A DNA stretch of 64,000 nt from Aphrocallistes beatrix (GCA_963281255.1 OY725499.1:2426096-2490095), one strand, 5' to 3'. Shown: positions 33,272 through 45,504, counted from the stretch's first letter. The notes: generated by a model not told the origin, from the sequence alone. A program made the numbers and translations.

Positions 33272-36200
33272 ATGGAAACACGAAACAAACTCAATGTCAT
33301 AAAAAGCTCAGTAAAAAACTTCAAAACTTTCAAGAAATACAACGAATTAAAACATTCTTTAACAAGTGTTGGACATGTCGATCTACCAGCTTTTTCTCTC
33401 AAGCCAGGTAAGAATAATTTGTACATGTTAAAAAGGTATTTTATGTAATTAACTCCGCTGTGTTGAAACACTGCGAATGCATAGTATAGGGGTTCTTAAA
33501 CTAGGGGGCATAAGGATATTGTAAGGGGGGCGTAATACCGGATGAAAATGTGAAGTGATCAATAATAGAATTGTATCAGCTTTAGCTAAATTAAGTCTTC
33601 TTCAAACGTGTGATTAGATATTCTTAATTATATTAGAAAATAGGTGTGTTCTCCGAGTTTGGTAGTCTGAAAAAGTGTAGGTGTAGCCGCGTAGGGGGCG
33701 TGATAATTCACAGATTGGCCAAAGGGGGCATGGGATCAAAAAGTTTAAGAACCCCTGCTCTAGAATAAACATTTTCGTGGACAGTCCAAGGTCTTGGACA
33801 TAGTTCTTGATGAGAAAATTCAACCTTAAGGGTTAGAATTATTGATCTCATTCTCACCATTTTTTCAACAAATCACCTTTGACCCCTTTTTTAAGGAAAA
33901 TTATTGTGAAATTCTAAAAAATTACGCTTTACAGTCAGGGTCGCTAATTATGAACTCGCTTAATATGAACATTCGTTTATTATGAACTAACCTCCTGGTC
34001 CCATTTTCAGTTTTTAGATAGGATTTGTATTGAATCAAGTTCGCTAAATATGAAGTATCTCTATTATGAACAGATTTTTGGTCCCCAGGTGGTCCACAAT
34101 AAGCGACCCTAACTGTGTCCAATTTTGTCCAATTTTGAAAATATTCGTAATACAATACCCGACCGTCTTCGGTTTAATATTTAGTTATTATCTGCTAAGA
34201 ATCTAAGAGTGCTGTGTTTCGTTTTCATCCCCAACGGAACATTTGTAACACTCCGTTTAAAATTAAATATGCTGATTGTCCAAAAGCCAGAATAGCTAAG
34301 TTTACTCTTTAGAATCTCAATAAATTTGAACTAACTCTGATAATGGATATTATTAATCTGAATGTTTATATTTTAGAACATAGAAACCCAGAGTGCGTTT
34401 ACTATGGTGTCCGAATTGTGACTGGGCATCAAGATGAAGCTAGTACCTCAACCAAGATCTACTTGGAATTGATCGGAGAGAAGGGCAGGAGTGGAAAGAT
34501 TGGCGTTGGAAATTTCATCAAATTCATCAAATCCTCTGTAGCAACTTTTGATGATTATCTCATCCAGTGTCATGGAAATCTGGGAGAAATACATCTGGTA
34601 ACAATAGGGATTGATGACGTGAGAATCGTAGGGAATCATGCATCCTGGTATGTCGATTTCACATACGTTATTAACATGAACACAGAGTGTGAACAGAACT
34701 TCCCCTGCTACCACTGGTTAGGAAATGGTGATCATTTTACGAATTCTTCTTTCGCTGGTGAGTTAAATTTGAATAAATTAAAAGAAAATTAGATATTTAC
34801 TGATTGCATTATATTAGTTAACCGTTTCTTCATCGGTTATCTTTTGACATTGTACAATTATCACTAGATTTAACTAAAGAAGAGATCAAGGATACTTTTG
34901 TTTTTATTCATTGATACGTAATTAGCTTATTTCATAAAACTCTTATTTTTATTGCAGTTTAGCAGCTTTTGGGTTTTCCTTTGTACTTTAAAACATCGCA
35001 TACAATGTACCTGGCATTCGAGATTATTTGAATAATTTTTTTAAAAATGCTCGTGATTTAAATGGTTCCTTCGATGCTTTTTTCTTTTAGCAACTCTTAA
35101 ACATGTGGCGGACTATCCTTTGCTACTAGAGAATAGGGCCGCACAGGTTGGAGAAAGACGGCAGAAATATGTTTGGGAGTTCTTTGCTGACGCAGGAGTG
35201 CCTTCTGGGATTGACATCAGTAAGGCTAATGCAGCACCACTAGATGAGAAATTTGAGAAGGTTAAAGATCAGAATTTTACACACAACTTTTCGAAAAGTG
35301 GATATGCTGGAATTGAGGGTCAAATTTATATATCTATCGAAAAGAAAATTTCACAAATTATGGGTTACAAAGTGAACGATAATATGACCTTGGATAATCT
35401 TCATGATTTCTATACAATAGCTCACAAATTGGTGCAAGAAGGTGCGAAAGATAGCTCTGAAAAGCTAGTTGACAGAAAGTTAATTTCATTCGAAACAGCT
35501 CGTTGGACTAGCGATGCAGAGTTTGGGAGAGTTATTCTAAACGGAGTGAACTGTATCGTCATTAAAAGATGTACAGTCCTGCCCGATAACTTCCCAGTCA
35601 CTCACGATCATGTGAGGCATTTCTTAATCCGTGGATTGACGCTAGAGCAGGAAATGGAGGTATGTACTATTGTACGCATGTGCTTATAGATAGATATAGT
35701 TTGTGATAATTGCAAGATGGGTGGCATAGGCGTCGGAAATGGGCCCGCTACATTCACGGCATAAATAAATATCACACTCACAATTCACTAACATAACAAA
35801 CTCTATAGAAATCGACTATTATCATAATCTACTCGACTGTATTGCGATAGTGGTTTCCCAAGACGGGAAACTCCCTACTGAGCTACCTGCTCGCTTGTTG
35901 CGCAGTTAAACTGCATGATACACGGTTCTAGGACTTTGCGAATGTATCGGGTAAGCTTGTGCCCAGCCAGATAGGCCCTCCGGGCCTATCCGGCCCATAA
36001 CCAACGATGCCGGGTAGAACCGGGTATAGTCCGGGTGGGTCCGACGCCTATGATGGGTGGAGACGTTTCCCGATTCAAGGAAACACAATCTCAGCTAGAA
36101 CCTGACCACCTTAGTATCTTGAACTGAGTTTAAGATTTACATGTAGTCAGACTCTTGCTTTTCTAGTGTAAATACTGCTATCTACGTATGCGTAAATAGT

Positions 36201-39200
36201 TTAAAAGTACACCAGCAAATTTTCAAAATCATTATCTCGATATATCGAGTTCAACTTCGCACATTCTTGGCAATTGAATGCCATTGGTTAATTATTGGTG
36301 TTGAGACCTAGTATGTCATATGAAAGGATTGAAGAATGGCAAGTCGTAGGAATATGAAAATTGGCATGCAATGTGATTAACTGATGTGTCTAGAAACAAA
36401 TTTGAATGTATGTGCAGAATTTTGACGCATTTCCTATCATATACGTATATGGATTCACTATCACAATAACAAATCATTGAAAATACTGGATCAATCATTG
36501 AACGTATTTGAATATAATCTGTTTCTTATAATGCATAGACATGAAAAATGTGATATGTACAGTAGATATTGGATAGAGTGATAGTGCCGGGGACAAGGAA
36601 TGTTTGGTCAAATCATGACTATATCCAAATTATCACTACATCCAATAAATTTAGTATGAAATGTCATCGACTGGGGCACCTCAAACTGTACAAAATCATC
36701 ACTACGTATATCCAATAACTATTGTATATATTTTCACAGCTTCATATAAACTTGTACATATTTTAAAAGAATTTTCAAATAGATGGTAGAGATTAGGTTT
36801 CGATAGTTCATGTAGGGTTTTCAAGGGTGTAGATTCCGAATACGATATTTCAAAGCTTTAAGATAATAATTTGTTTGTTGTTTCAATAGATCCATGAAGT
36901 AGAGAAATTTCAAAACATCCCAGCTATTCCGAGCTAACCAAAATTAGTCATTGCTTAGACCTCGGAATCAAGACTGTAGATATGCTCTCGATTCCGGATA
37001 GTTCGCTTAATCGAGTTTGAGTTTATAAAAGTAATTCCATTACTATAATTTAAACAATTACTTATCCTATATTGGACAAGATTGGAGAATATCCTTACTA
37101 TTAAAACTCGATTATTGTTTGTGTATATATATCTATATATATATCTGTAACGAATTGATTGAAGAAACTGCCGAGCAGAAAAAGCTGATTTTTGGCATGT
37201 GGGAGTCTTTTGGCTATGGCTCCACTAAGTTCTGAGCTCAGAGCAAAATGTCGACTCATCATGGAATTATGACGTCATTGTCACATTTTTAAAAGTTAAG
37301 CAACACAGTTATTCGGGCATAACTCAGCCATTATAGGAGATAGAAGGCTGAAATTTTAATAGAATCTGTATACTAACATATCTCACGCATGATGTAACTA
37401 TCATCAAAAAATGATGACTCATCACTTTGTTATGACGTCATCATTACTCATCAAAAATTGATCATTTTGGTGATTTTTGAGCGATATCGATTATAGCAGT
37501 ACGGCAGATGTATTTAGAGATGTTATCTCCCATATAATTAATCAATGCTGACCGCAGGCGACCGAAGGGAGCCTCCGGCGGACACAAAGTGTCCGCCAGC
37601 CGCGCAGCGCAAGCAAGCGAAGCGCGCTTGTAAGTTAATATTTTACTAAGTATAATTTTAAATTACTTGTAGAATGGAAATATTTACATCTGTGATCTCA
37701 GTGAACTAATGGAGGGACTTCCGTGCAGAGAAGGGTGTTATGTGGCAGCTCCACTCTGTCTGCTTTATGTCAACACTCTGAAACAGCTTCTCCCTATCGC
37801 TATTCAGCTGAAGAGAGTGCCGGGGGAAGATAATCCTATTTTCTTACCTTCTGATAGTAGGGTTGATTGGATGTTAGCCAAGATGTACTACGCTAGCGCG
37901 AGTGCACAGGTATCTTGCATACTAACGCTAAGATTTATGTTAGTTGTCAGTTAAACTTATTTTCTTAACCACAACCACATGCAGATGCGACTCATTTTTT
38001 CACCGGCACAATCTGCTATCTAGTTTTCCACAATTCAATAATTAAAGGTTGTTGAATCACATTAGAGTTGAAAAATTTTAAATTGCAAAAAAAAGCACTA
38101 TTTGGACTAAAAATATTATTTTAAAATATGTACAGGGTGACACATAAGTTCTGCTACAAGCTTAATTAGATAGAATTTTTTTAATACTCGAACAATCTTA
38201 GTTATTATGGTCTTTAGAGATTGTAATTCGAGTATTTTCAAAGATTTTAAAGATTTTTCGAGTCTAAGACCTACGTGCTTCATTTAGCATCATCAGCTGT
38301 CTTCACACTACCTAGCATGCCACGCTGCAATGGAGGCGTACGGTGTCGCCACTATGAGAAACCTTCCAGACGCACACCCTGTCTACAAACTCCTCAGGCA
38401 CCACTTCCACTATACGATGGCTATTAATATCGCAGCAAGGAAAGCACTAATTAATGATGGCGGGTTAATTGATAAATTATTTTCTATTGGAGGAAAAGAT
38501 TCTAAATCTGGGAAGAATGAACTTCTCAGAAGGGCCTCAGGGCTGTACGACGTCCACTGGAGCCATATCAAGAGGAACCTAGCCGAGAGGGGAGTTGACG
38601 ATCCTGAAAAGCTACCAAACTACTATTATAGAGACGACGGCAGCAGACTGTGGGATGCTATCGAAGCATACGTTAAATCGATAGTAGACGTATTTTACGA
38701 GGATGACAAAGAAGTACTGGAAGACGCTGAGCTAGATTCATGGGCTAAAGACGTCTATTTTAACGGTTTTCCCGCATTTCATAATGCGCCAAATGGACGT
38801 GGATTCCCAAATAAAATGAAGAGTAAACGCGAGCTGGTGGAGTACTGCACTCTGATCATCTTCACTGCCGCTGTGCACCATTCAGCTCTAAACTTTGGAC
38901 AATTCCAAACATCGGGATTTGTACCGAATGCTTCATACACGATGCGCCATCCTCCAATGGCGAAGAAAGGCGTTTATTCGGAAAATCATATCCTAGAATG
39001 CCTTCCCAACGCCTCTACGACTGTATTACAGGTCGCCTTGACTTGGACGCTCTCACAATATAGTCCCGATGAGGTAGGCTTATTGCAATGCTAATAGAGT
39101 TACATATTTCCATTTTACCGTGAACTTACACAATACCTTATTATTTAGTTAATTGGGTAATTTAAGCTACAGTTCATGCTCAAAATCCTATACTTCCAAT

Positions 39201-39443
39201 GTTATCTATGTAGACTGTGTATACTATTCGGTTGAGAATACTACAGAATTTGTTTTTATAGATGTTCCTGGGTGGCTATCCTACAATGTGGTTCACTGAT
39301 GATAAATCTAAAGAATGTGTGCAAGCATTCCACAAAGCTTTAGAAATCTCATTAATGCTGATATCATTGAGAGGAACAAATCGCTAGAAATTCCCTACGA
39401 ATACCTTCTCTCCACTCACTGCCCCAACAGCATAACTATCTAA
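33272..39443 (+). CDS. Animal PLAT-domain lipoxygenase, frameshift in last exon
   Basis: Exons 33272-33407, 34377-34757, 35091-35659, 37673-37909, 38288-39073 and 39262-39443 join with consistent phases. An in-frame ATG at 34343 offers an alternative start. The PLAT (lipid/membrane-binding) domain is in exon 2 (YYGVRIVTGHQD to FPCYHWLG). The catalytic domain follows. Iron ligands are present: H-YLAC-H in exon 5 (HQLSSHYLACH), then HHSALNFGQ, and a C-terminal Ile (CPNSITI) in exon 6. Other family blocks are LPDAHPVYKLLRHHFHYT and LGGYPTMWFTD. The enzyme should oxygenate polyunsaturated fatty acids. Style resembles cnidarian lipoxygenases. In exon 6 the frame shifts near 39341-39356: the entering frame stops after ISLRGTNR, and the frame encoding ERNKSLEIPYEYLL...NSITI is offset. 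This may be an assembly indel or a real mutation removing the terminal iron ligand. Confidence 0.85.
33487..33757. repeat. hAT-like MITE in lipoxygenase intron 1
   Basis: It starts AGGGGTTCTTAAACTAGGGG and ends AAGTTTAAGAACCCCT. The interior is G-rich near both ends (GGGGGGCGTAATACC, GTAGGGGGCGTGATAATTC). This AGGGGTTCTTAAACT terminus is common among hAT-derived MITEs. Confidence 0.7.
33931..34116. repeat. Short MITE in lipoxygenase intron 1
   Basis: Ends ACAGTCAGGGTCGCTAAT and AATAAGCGACCCTAACTGT are inverted repeats 186 bp apart. The interior repeats TATGAAC in both halves. Confidence 0.7.
35718..36058. repeat. MITE with CATAGGCGTCGGA ends
   Basis: GGGTGGCATAGGCGTCGGA at the left is mirrored by TCCGACGCCTATGATGGGT at the right. 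The right half is GC-rich (GGGCCTATCCGGCCCATAAC, CCGGGTAGAACCGGGTATAG). Confidence 0.65.
36558..36726. repeat. MITE with TACAGTAGATATTGGATA ends, second copy
   Basis: The left end TACAGTAGATATTGGATAGA and the right end TATATCCAATAACTATTGTA are imperfect inverted repeats; the core matches 21221-21345. Confidence 0.65.
37085..37631 (+). mobile_element. Helitron-like subfamily B element next to lipoxygenase exon 4
   Basis: The 5' end is ATCCTTACTATTAAAACTCG, followed by a TA-rich run, AACGAATTGATTGAAGAAAC, the subfamily B body (CTGATTTTTGGCATGTGGGA) and the best-preserved tail: a stem GGCGGACAC...GTGTCCGCC (37577-37597), then GCGCAGCGCAAGCAAGCGAA and GCGCGCTTGT. Exon 37673 begins 41 bases later. 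Confidence 0.7.
38120..38287. repeat. Left end of the palindromic MITE family of 52771, abutting a lipoxygenase exon
   Basis: TACAGGGTGACACATAAGTT and the following roughly 150 bases match the left arm of the 770-bp element at 52771-53540. The similarity runs to within a few bases of the AG before the exon at 38288, so the acceptor region of that exon is at least partly transposon-derived. Confidence 0.65.
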
Positions 39444-42400
39444 TAAGAACTGGACTCTAAAACACTAGCAGTGTCTTGATTATTTACTAAGTCCTGTTAT
39501 TTCTCTTGTATTCCTGAAATATTTGTTCAGTTTTGAGATTAGTTTTGAGATTATGTATATTAGGTAATTTCTTTAAATCACATTGTTAGGGTTTAAATCT
39601 TTAATTACATGGTACGTTTGAACGGTGCATCCATGCATTTTGAGTGTAGGTTCTGAATATGTATATCTTCCCTCGACGATAAATAATTCATTTGTTGTTT
39701 GTCTACAATATGTTAAAAATAAATAAATTTCAAATTATGCTAGAGGTTTCAACTAAGGTATTCGATGTTATAAATTCTGAATAATAATGAGAGATATGAG
39801 CAGGGGTGTAGTGCAAGGGGAACAGTGCTCCCTTACTAATTTTCAAAGAGAGCGAGTTTAACATTTTCCTTGACGGATTGGTACACTATATTTTCATTGA
39901 TTGTAAATTCTCTCTATTTTCTTAACTAAGTTGCCTTATTCTTTCGTAATATTATGAAGGAGCGGCGATTGCAAAAGCTTTTGTGACAACATTTATAGAT
40001 ATATTAATGTCGTAGCAACATTTTGGCATCAAAGACTATTTTACAGGCGCTTGAGCACTGCGCCACTGGGCATGAGAGAGTACTCTACAAAATATTAGTT
40101 CATGCATAATAATGTCATAATGACTAGATAGTACAGAAGAACCCAAAGCAAAGTGGAAGTGAACTTGGGTGGGATAATATTATAATATTGCTCTTATAAC
40201 GAAGAGAATTCAAACAGATCAGGATCAGAAATGAGCGACTATAAAACAAATTTTACATCCAAAGAATTTATTGTTATTTGGTACAATTCGTATGAATAAT
40301 TACATGTAGATAATTTAATAGTAATATCCCATTGAGTAGTCTAATCGTAGATAACGAGAATACTTATATGGAACTGAGTTACAAACAAACAAGATCCTAG
40401 CCAATTCATTTAAAATTAATATAAATTGATTTAAAATCAACTCGAACAATCTGATCATTTTATCATAACAGCATTCTTACAAAACATAAATAAACATTAA
40501 TAAAAATAGAAATTTAAACAGTTATATTACTCTTTCTTGAAACTTTCAACTCAAATACTCATTCTCAGCCATCAAATAAATATTACTTGTGTCACTTTGT
40601 GGTACTAATAATATCCATCATATAGTGAATGACGAGTGACGATAGATAGGAAAGTTCTAAACTTGGGAGATTGAGTTCAAAATTTACAGTACAAATAATT
40701 TGAATATGTAGATAACGAATCAAATATACCAGTGATCTATTACAGTAGAGTTCATGATCTTTAAAAAATATACTCACTTTAGATTTGAATCTAAATTTTG
40801 TGGCGGTTGAGACAGGGACACTAATCTTCCTTTTAGCTGGTCGCTTGTCGCTCCTTGACACAGCTCTGACACCCGTTTAGAATTCCCGGAACGAGAAGAG
40901 TAGAATCAGACCCGATACCGTGTGTCGCCTCCAAATGAACCGCTTCTTGAAACCGAAGTAGAAATCTTGCTAAACGGGAAAAGCTAAGAGGTTGGTAGCC
41001 AGTCTGTCTGGTGTTCGGAAGTGGCACTCGAGAGGTGGAGCAGCTGATTTCGGTAGTGGGAGTGTCCCCGCCACAAGAAATGTGGCCTAGAGTGGCTGAA
41101 AGAACAATCACGGATCCCGTATAACTAGGACTTCCAGACAACTTCGCATACGTGTGAATCTTCTCAGGGACGGGAGGGTTACTATGTTGCCATGGGAACT
41201 TTCGGGATCTTTTGTCAGTTGGCGATGTCAAAATGATAATTAATTTCCTGAAAGCTGATTTATGGAGAGGTTACATGCCAAAACGTTTCTACATAAAATA
41301 TCCAAGTACACAAGTGTTCAATTTCCTCAATTCCTAAATATTCAACATATTCAACCTAATATTCATCAGGTGGGATATAAAATTGAATGGCTATGCAAAT
41401 CCAGAACAGAAATGTGGTAAACGAGAAGACTCCATCAACGTATCGATTCTTGAGAGGATTTGAAATGAACTAAGTATTTTAGACCAGAGAGACATCTTTA
41501 AAAGTGAAGGCTTTACGCGGAGAAAGCTTCTCGAATATTCAATTCCGTTTGGCACATCGAATTCAACTGATACAGAAATGTAGCGAACGTTACAGCGATT
41601 ATACAGTCAGTATTTTCGATAAAATAGAGGAAATATTAAGAGCTCGCAAACTCTCAAGTCAGAAGAGATCTACACTCTCACTATCTTTAAATATAATCCG
41701 TATTCAAAAGTAACAAGAGAGTAGGAAAACAGAGACTAACTTACTCAGCAATTGTACGGAAAGGGAGTCAGGAATCAAGATTTTTAAAACGGTGAAAGAG
41801 TGCGAACCAGAAGATACAGATACCCGTGCCTCATAGAAAATCCTCCGGAAAAAATCTGGCTTTGTACGAGACTATATTTTTTCAGAAAGTATGTAGAATT
41901 TTGATCAGAAATCTGGAATTCGTATCAATTCAGTATTGACATTCCACATTCCTGATCGAAATTCTACACAAATTCTATCAAAATATGAAGTCTCATTTGT
42001 AACTGTATAGCTCTGTTCGACGGTCATGGTTCCTCATCCAATTCCAATTTTCCATGTCGCAATCAGGAATGGAATGATCAGGAGGGTTCAATTTATTGAG
42101 TTGACTGAAATACTCGCAGAGCTTCTGGTAAAGACAGAAGGTGCAAGTCTACTTAACATTTTCGATATTGTGGCGAATTTACAAAGGATTTGCCTATGAG
42201 AGCACATCTACACTACTTGAACGGACACTCAGAAATTCGACACTCCCTATCTCCTACATCCTGGTATCAGGTAGCTAGCAAGCTGTCCGGCCTTCAGATA
42301 GACGAATTCTATCAAGTTATGCACTACGAAACGCATAAAACTAAGAATATTTTCTAGAAAATATTCGATTCGCACGAGAAAATATCATCGTCACTCTTCG

Positions 42401-43801
42401 AACGCACTTTTCTCTGAGGAACTAAAACGAAACTTTGTATCTGCTATCAGCACCTGACCGCGCTACGAGAAATATTGTGTAGGGATGTGGAACTCAGCTA
42501 CTTCATCCTACCTCAGTCAGAGACTGCCTCCGCTGAGTTATTTGAACCTTCTCTTGTATCTCTGAATTGTCCCAGTACTCTGATTATCTTCTACAGCTGA
42601 TAAACAGGAACAGCGATACAAACTATAGGGAATAAACTCTATCGTCTCCAGCACATAGGTTTGTAGAGCTTTATTCCTCTCTTCCAGACTTGAACTAAAG
42701 TACTCTGAGTTATATGCTCGAATTATTTCTTACCCCGCTACTACTCCCTCTTTCCATAGTCATAGTGGACACGATCATATCTAATTAGAAGACTCAGGTC
42801 CATTAGACTTGCGTAACTAGTTACGCATAGCTATCATCTTGTCATGAGGAGATGTACAAGTACGTACGAGTAGTGTGTGGATGAAAAAGAGCTAAGTGAA
42901 CCTGAAGATACACAATTATACTAAAACTCACTTCTCGTTATTCTGTGGAAGTTGATTTGTGGTAAACCTGAGTACGTATGTACTGATAGACCCAGATGTT
43001 AAATGCGTATCATATTGTTTGTATTATAATGTGTGAGTCTACGTATGCGTTCATTTGGATGACTTGAGCATTTTTCAGTTTATGTCATTCAACTAACCAA
43101 CCCTAGTTTTCAAGTAATAATAAGTATCCTAAAATCGATTTTTAAGAATATATATGGCTTAAAATTAAACCCAAAGTAATATACATCTTCACAATAATCG
43201 CAAAAGTTTTTTGACAGAACTCAACAATTCCACAATAATTGCAATATTTCCCATTTATCGCAAAAACGAATATTCGTTTTGAAACAAACGAATATCCGAA
43301 ATTTTGGTACTAGTATATTCGTTTCAGCCCTAGTTTAAAGTGTCTATAACGCATACTTTACTTTACCATTAGATCAGTCGTTCCAAAACTGGGGGTGGCT
43401 GAACAATTTCGATGGGGGCGCACATCGTATATCAATTTCTGAAAACTTATTTGCAGTTTATTCAAAACTTGAATATGGATATATACTTACACTATACTCC
43501 CTTCAATAGGCATATCGTATTACGCACCTCTTTCTACGGTATTAGGATGATGTTCATGGTGTATAGGAGGTCGAAGGGGTTGCGAGTTTTTTGGAGAACT
43601 AAAATTCACGAAGTAACTAAGTTTGGGAACAATTTAATTCGACAATTATTCTTTCAAACTCATGCACTGCGCTCAACTCGCTTCAGCTGCGCGGCTTGAA
43701 AACCGTATTTAAGAAAGTAATCACTCTATCCCAAAAATGTGTGGAATTTCAATTAGACACAAAATATAAATGGAACGATTATTACGTATCAAGGTCTGTA
43801 T
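39444..43801. other. Long interval without a recognised gene
   Basis: About 39444-40780 is AT-rich and featureless. About 40770-41231 has an open minus-strand frame (separate entry). About 41240-42900 has a more balanced base composition than its surroundings and short open frames on the plus strand (41504-41713; about 42139-42355, which includes SWYQVASKLSGLQIDEFYQV), but none resembles a known family and no splice model holds. About 43260-43332 is a right-end fragment of the hAT-like MITE family of 24829-25126, and 43380-43440 resembles another MITE end. Confidence 0.35.
40770..41231 (-). other. Possible coding exon, unknown
   Basis: A 132-codon open frame (41231 to 40833) rich in Ser, Thr and Pro stands out in AT-rich surroundings. 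In an overlapping frame a basic segment (SRSDKRPAKRKISVPVSTAT) runs to a good donor (AAATCTAAA then GTGAGTAT at about 40780). Either could be an exon of an unrecognised minus-strand gene; no partner exons, start context or homology were found. I give it low weight. Confidence 0.25.
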
Positions 43802-44491
43802 TCAACAATCCCAACCAGGACCATTGTCCCAATCATCCGGCACTGTTTCATCAGTGAATTCAGGAGGCTCATCCCAAATATCCGGAATTGGATCATCCGT
43901 ATAACCTGGATCGTACTCCCAATTGTCATCAGGATATTCGTCTGTATATCCCGTAGGATCATTGTCGTTGATATCATGAGGGTCGCCATCAGAGTAGTAT
44001 TCGGTTGTCTCATTGTCCCAATCCAGAGGATGCTGGTTGTCCCATTCAAATGGCTGTGTATCCGCTTGCTCATCGTCTTGGTAATCGGAATCTTTAATGA
44101 AATGAATAAGATTCAATTTGATTGAATCTTTGATATTCTCTCGAAAAAATTCTCTGCACTCATCCCATTCGAACTTAATTTCATAATCAGGTTGAACATT
44201 GCACAGTACTCTCAGTCGATCAATTTCTTTCTGAATCTCTCCCAGAACTCTGTGCTGTACTGCGACCAAACTGTTCTGTCCCAATTCTTCAGTTTGGGAT
44301 TTGAGGACAGTCAGCTTGTTAATGTCAATTTGTTTTTGTTTTTGTTTATTTTTGTATTCAGACTCGAGAGATTCTATTTCAGCAAACAATTCAAATTTTC
44401 TCTGATTCAAACAATGAATAAACTGATCTATCTCTCCTTCCAATTCTTGTCGAGCTCTTTGGAATATACTAAAGCTTACAGAAGAGGCCAT
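43802..44491 (-). CDS. Coiled-coil protein with acidic Trp/Tyr-rich tail
   Basis: A 229-residue protein not assigned to a family. Residues 10-95 form a predicted coiled coil (EGEIDQFIHCLNQRKFELFA, then QKQIDINKLTVLKSQTEELG) resembling the coiled-coil region of invertebrate TRIM-like proteins; RING, B-box and NHL domains are absent. Residues 96-135 look globular (YEIKFEWDECREFFRENI). From about 135 to the end the sequence is nearly all Asp, Glu, Pro, Tyr and Trp, with repeated DDWD/EWDN/EYDPGYTDD-type motifs, and is strongly acidic. The start is preceded directly by an AG (TTTCAATATCAG then AGTTTTAG and the ATG). A perfect 34-bp hairpin lies about 80 bases upstream. Low-complexity tails like this can be disordered interaction regions. 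Confidence 0.6.
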   Translation of the reverse strand: MASSVSFSIFQRARQELEGEIDQFIHCLNQRKFELFAEIESLESEYKNKQKQKQIDINKLTVLKSQTEELGQNSLVAVQHRVLGEIQKEIDRLRVLCNVQPDYEIKFEWDECREFFRENIKDSIKLNLIHFIKDSDYQDDEQADTQPFEWDNQHPLDWDNETTEYYSDGDPHDINDNDPTGYTDEYPDDNWEYDPGYTDDPIPDIWDEPPEFTDETVPDDWDNGPGWDC

Positions 44492-44569
44492 CTAAAACTC
44501 TGATATTGAAAATATAAAATTGAATAAATAAATACCGTAGTTTAAATTGTAGAATAATTCGACACAGTG

Positions 44570-44646
44570 TGTGAAAAAATAAAACATTTTGAAAATACAA
44601 GTTCTTAACTTTAACTTGTATTTTCAAAATGTTTTATTTTTTCACA
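44570..44646. repeat. Perfect 34-bp inverted repeat with 9-nt loop
   Basis: Arm 44570-44603 starts TGTGAAAAAATAAAACATTT and ends ATACAAGTT. Arm 44613-44646 is its exact reverse complement. The loop is CTTAACTTT. It lies upstream of the minus-strand gene starting at 44491. It may be a tiny MITE or a regulatory or terminator-like structure. Confidence 0.85.
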
Positions 44647-45504
44647 AAATCTTAATTCACTGTTTACCAAAATCCGTCTTGGCATTGAGAGAAAACAGGT
44701 AAAATATTTCTGAGTATCTTAAAAATTCATATTCTAACTAAGTAGCTATAGCGGGGCGATTTGCAGACGAATGGAGGGGATTAAAATTATTTCATATCCA
44801 TACATGTCAACCGTCCTGTTTTGGGCGGGAAGTCCCGCTTTTACGATAGCTCTATGCACATCTCGTATCTATTTTTAGTTAGGCGACTAATTATTTATAG
44901 TGGCTAAGAGGAAGATGAATTCTTAAATTGCATAGTAAAGTAAAGTAAAATGTAAAAAGAAGAAGTGGGGCGCTCCAATCTTGGCGGTCAAAATCCCGGT
45001 GACAATGTTAAAGATCCTAAACTAGTGTAGATCAAGGACAAAGTTTCCCATCATAGATCGAATAGGAACTTATTTCATTTTCCCCTTTCCGTAATAACAT
45101 AACAGAATAATTGTTTTCTACTTAAATCAAACAATATGTATAGATATAAGTTATATTCTTATATGTCATTGTGGTTGAGTCAAATTGAGTAAAAAAGGTA
45201 GATCATGGAGAAATGTTACGGGAGGGAGAGCACCCCCTAAAAGGAGGGGGGCGAACCCTGTCAATTACTGGTGGTCCAGATTTCAGATTATTGGTATGCG
45301 GCTCCCCTGCCCTCCCTAACTTTCCGCCCATGGCTGCGCCCCCCCTTAAATAAATCAGTGGGGCAATGTCCGATCGAATTATAAGTGAAATAGTGTTTAG
45401 ATGACGTTACTATCTACCTTTGACTTGATTTGTTGATTTTAAGAAAGTTTAAGAAAGTTTAAGAAACGAATATCACAAAATGCTGCGAGATAAAAATCAA
45501 CATA

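Larger units (their letters stand above)
35660..37672. other. Lipoxygenase intron 3, repeat-filled
   Basis: No coding exon. It holds a MITE with CATAGGCGTCGGA ends (about 35718-36058), a fragment of the Helitron-like subfamily A 5' block near 36325-36480, the TACAGTAGATATTGG MITE at 36558-36726, and a full Helitron-like subfamily B element (37085-37631) whose tail ends only 41 bases before the next exon. Confidence 0.6.
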
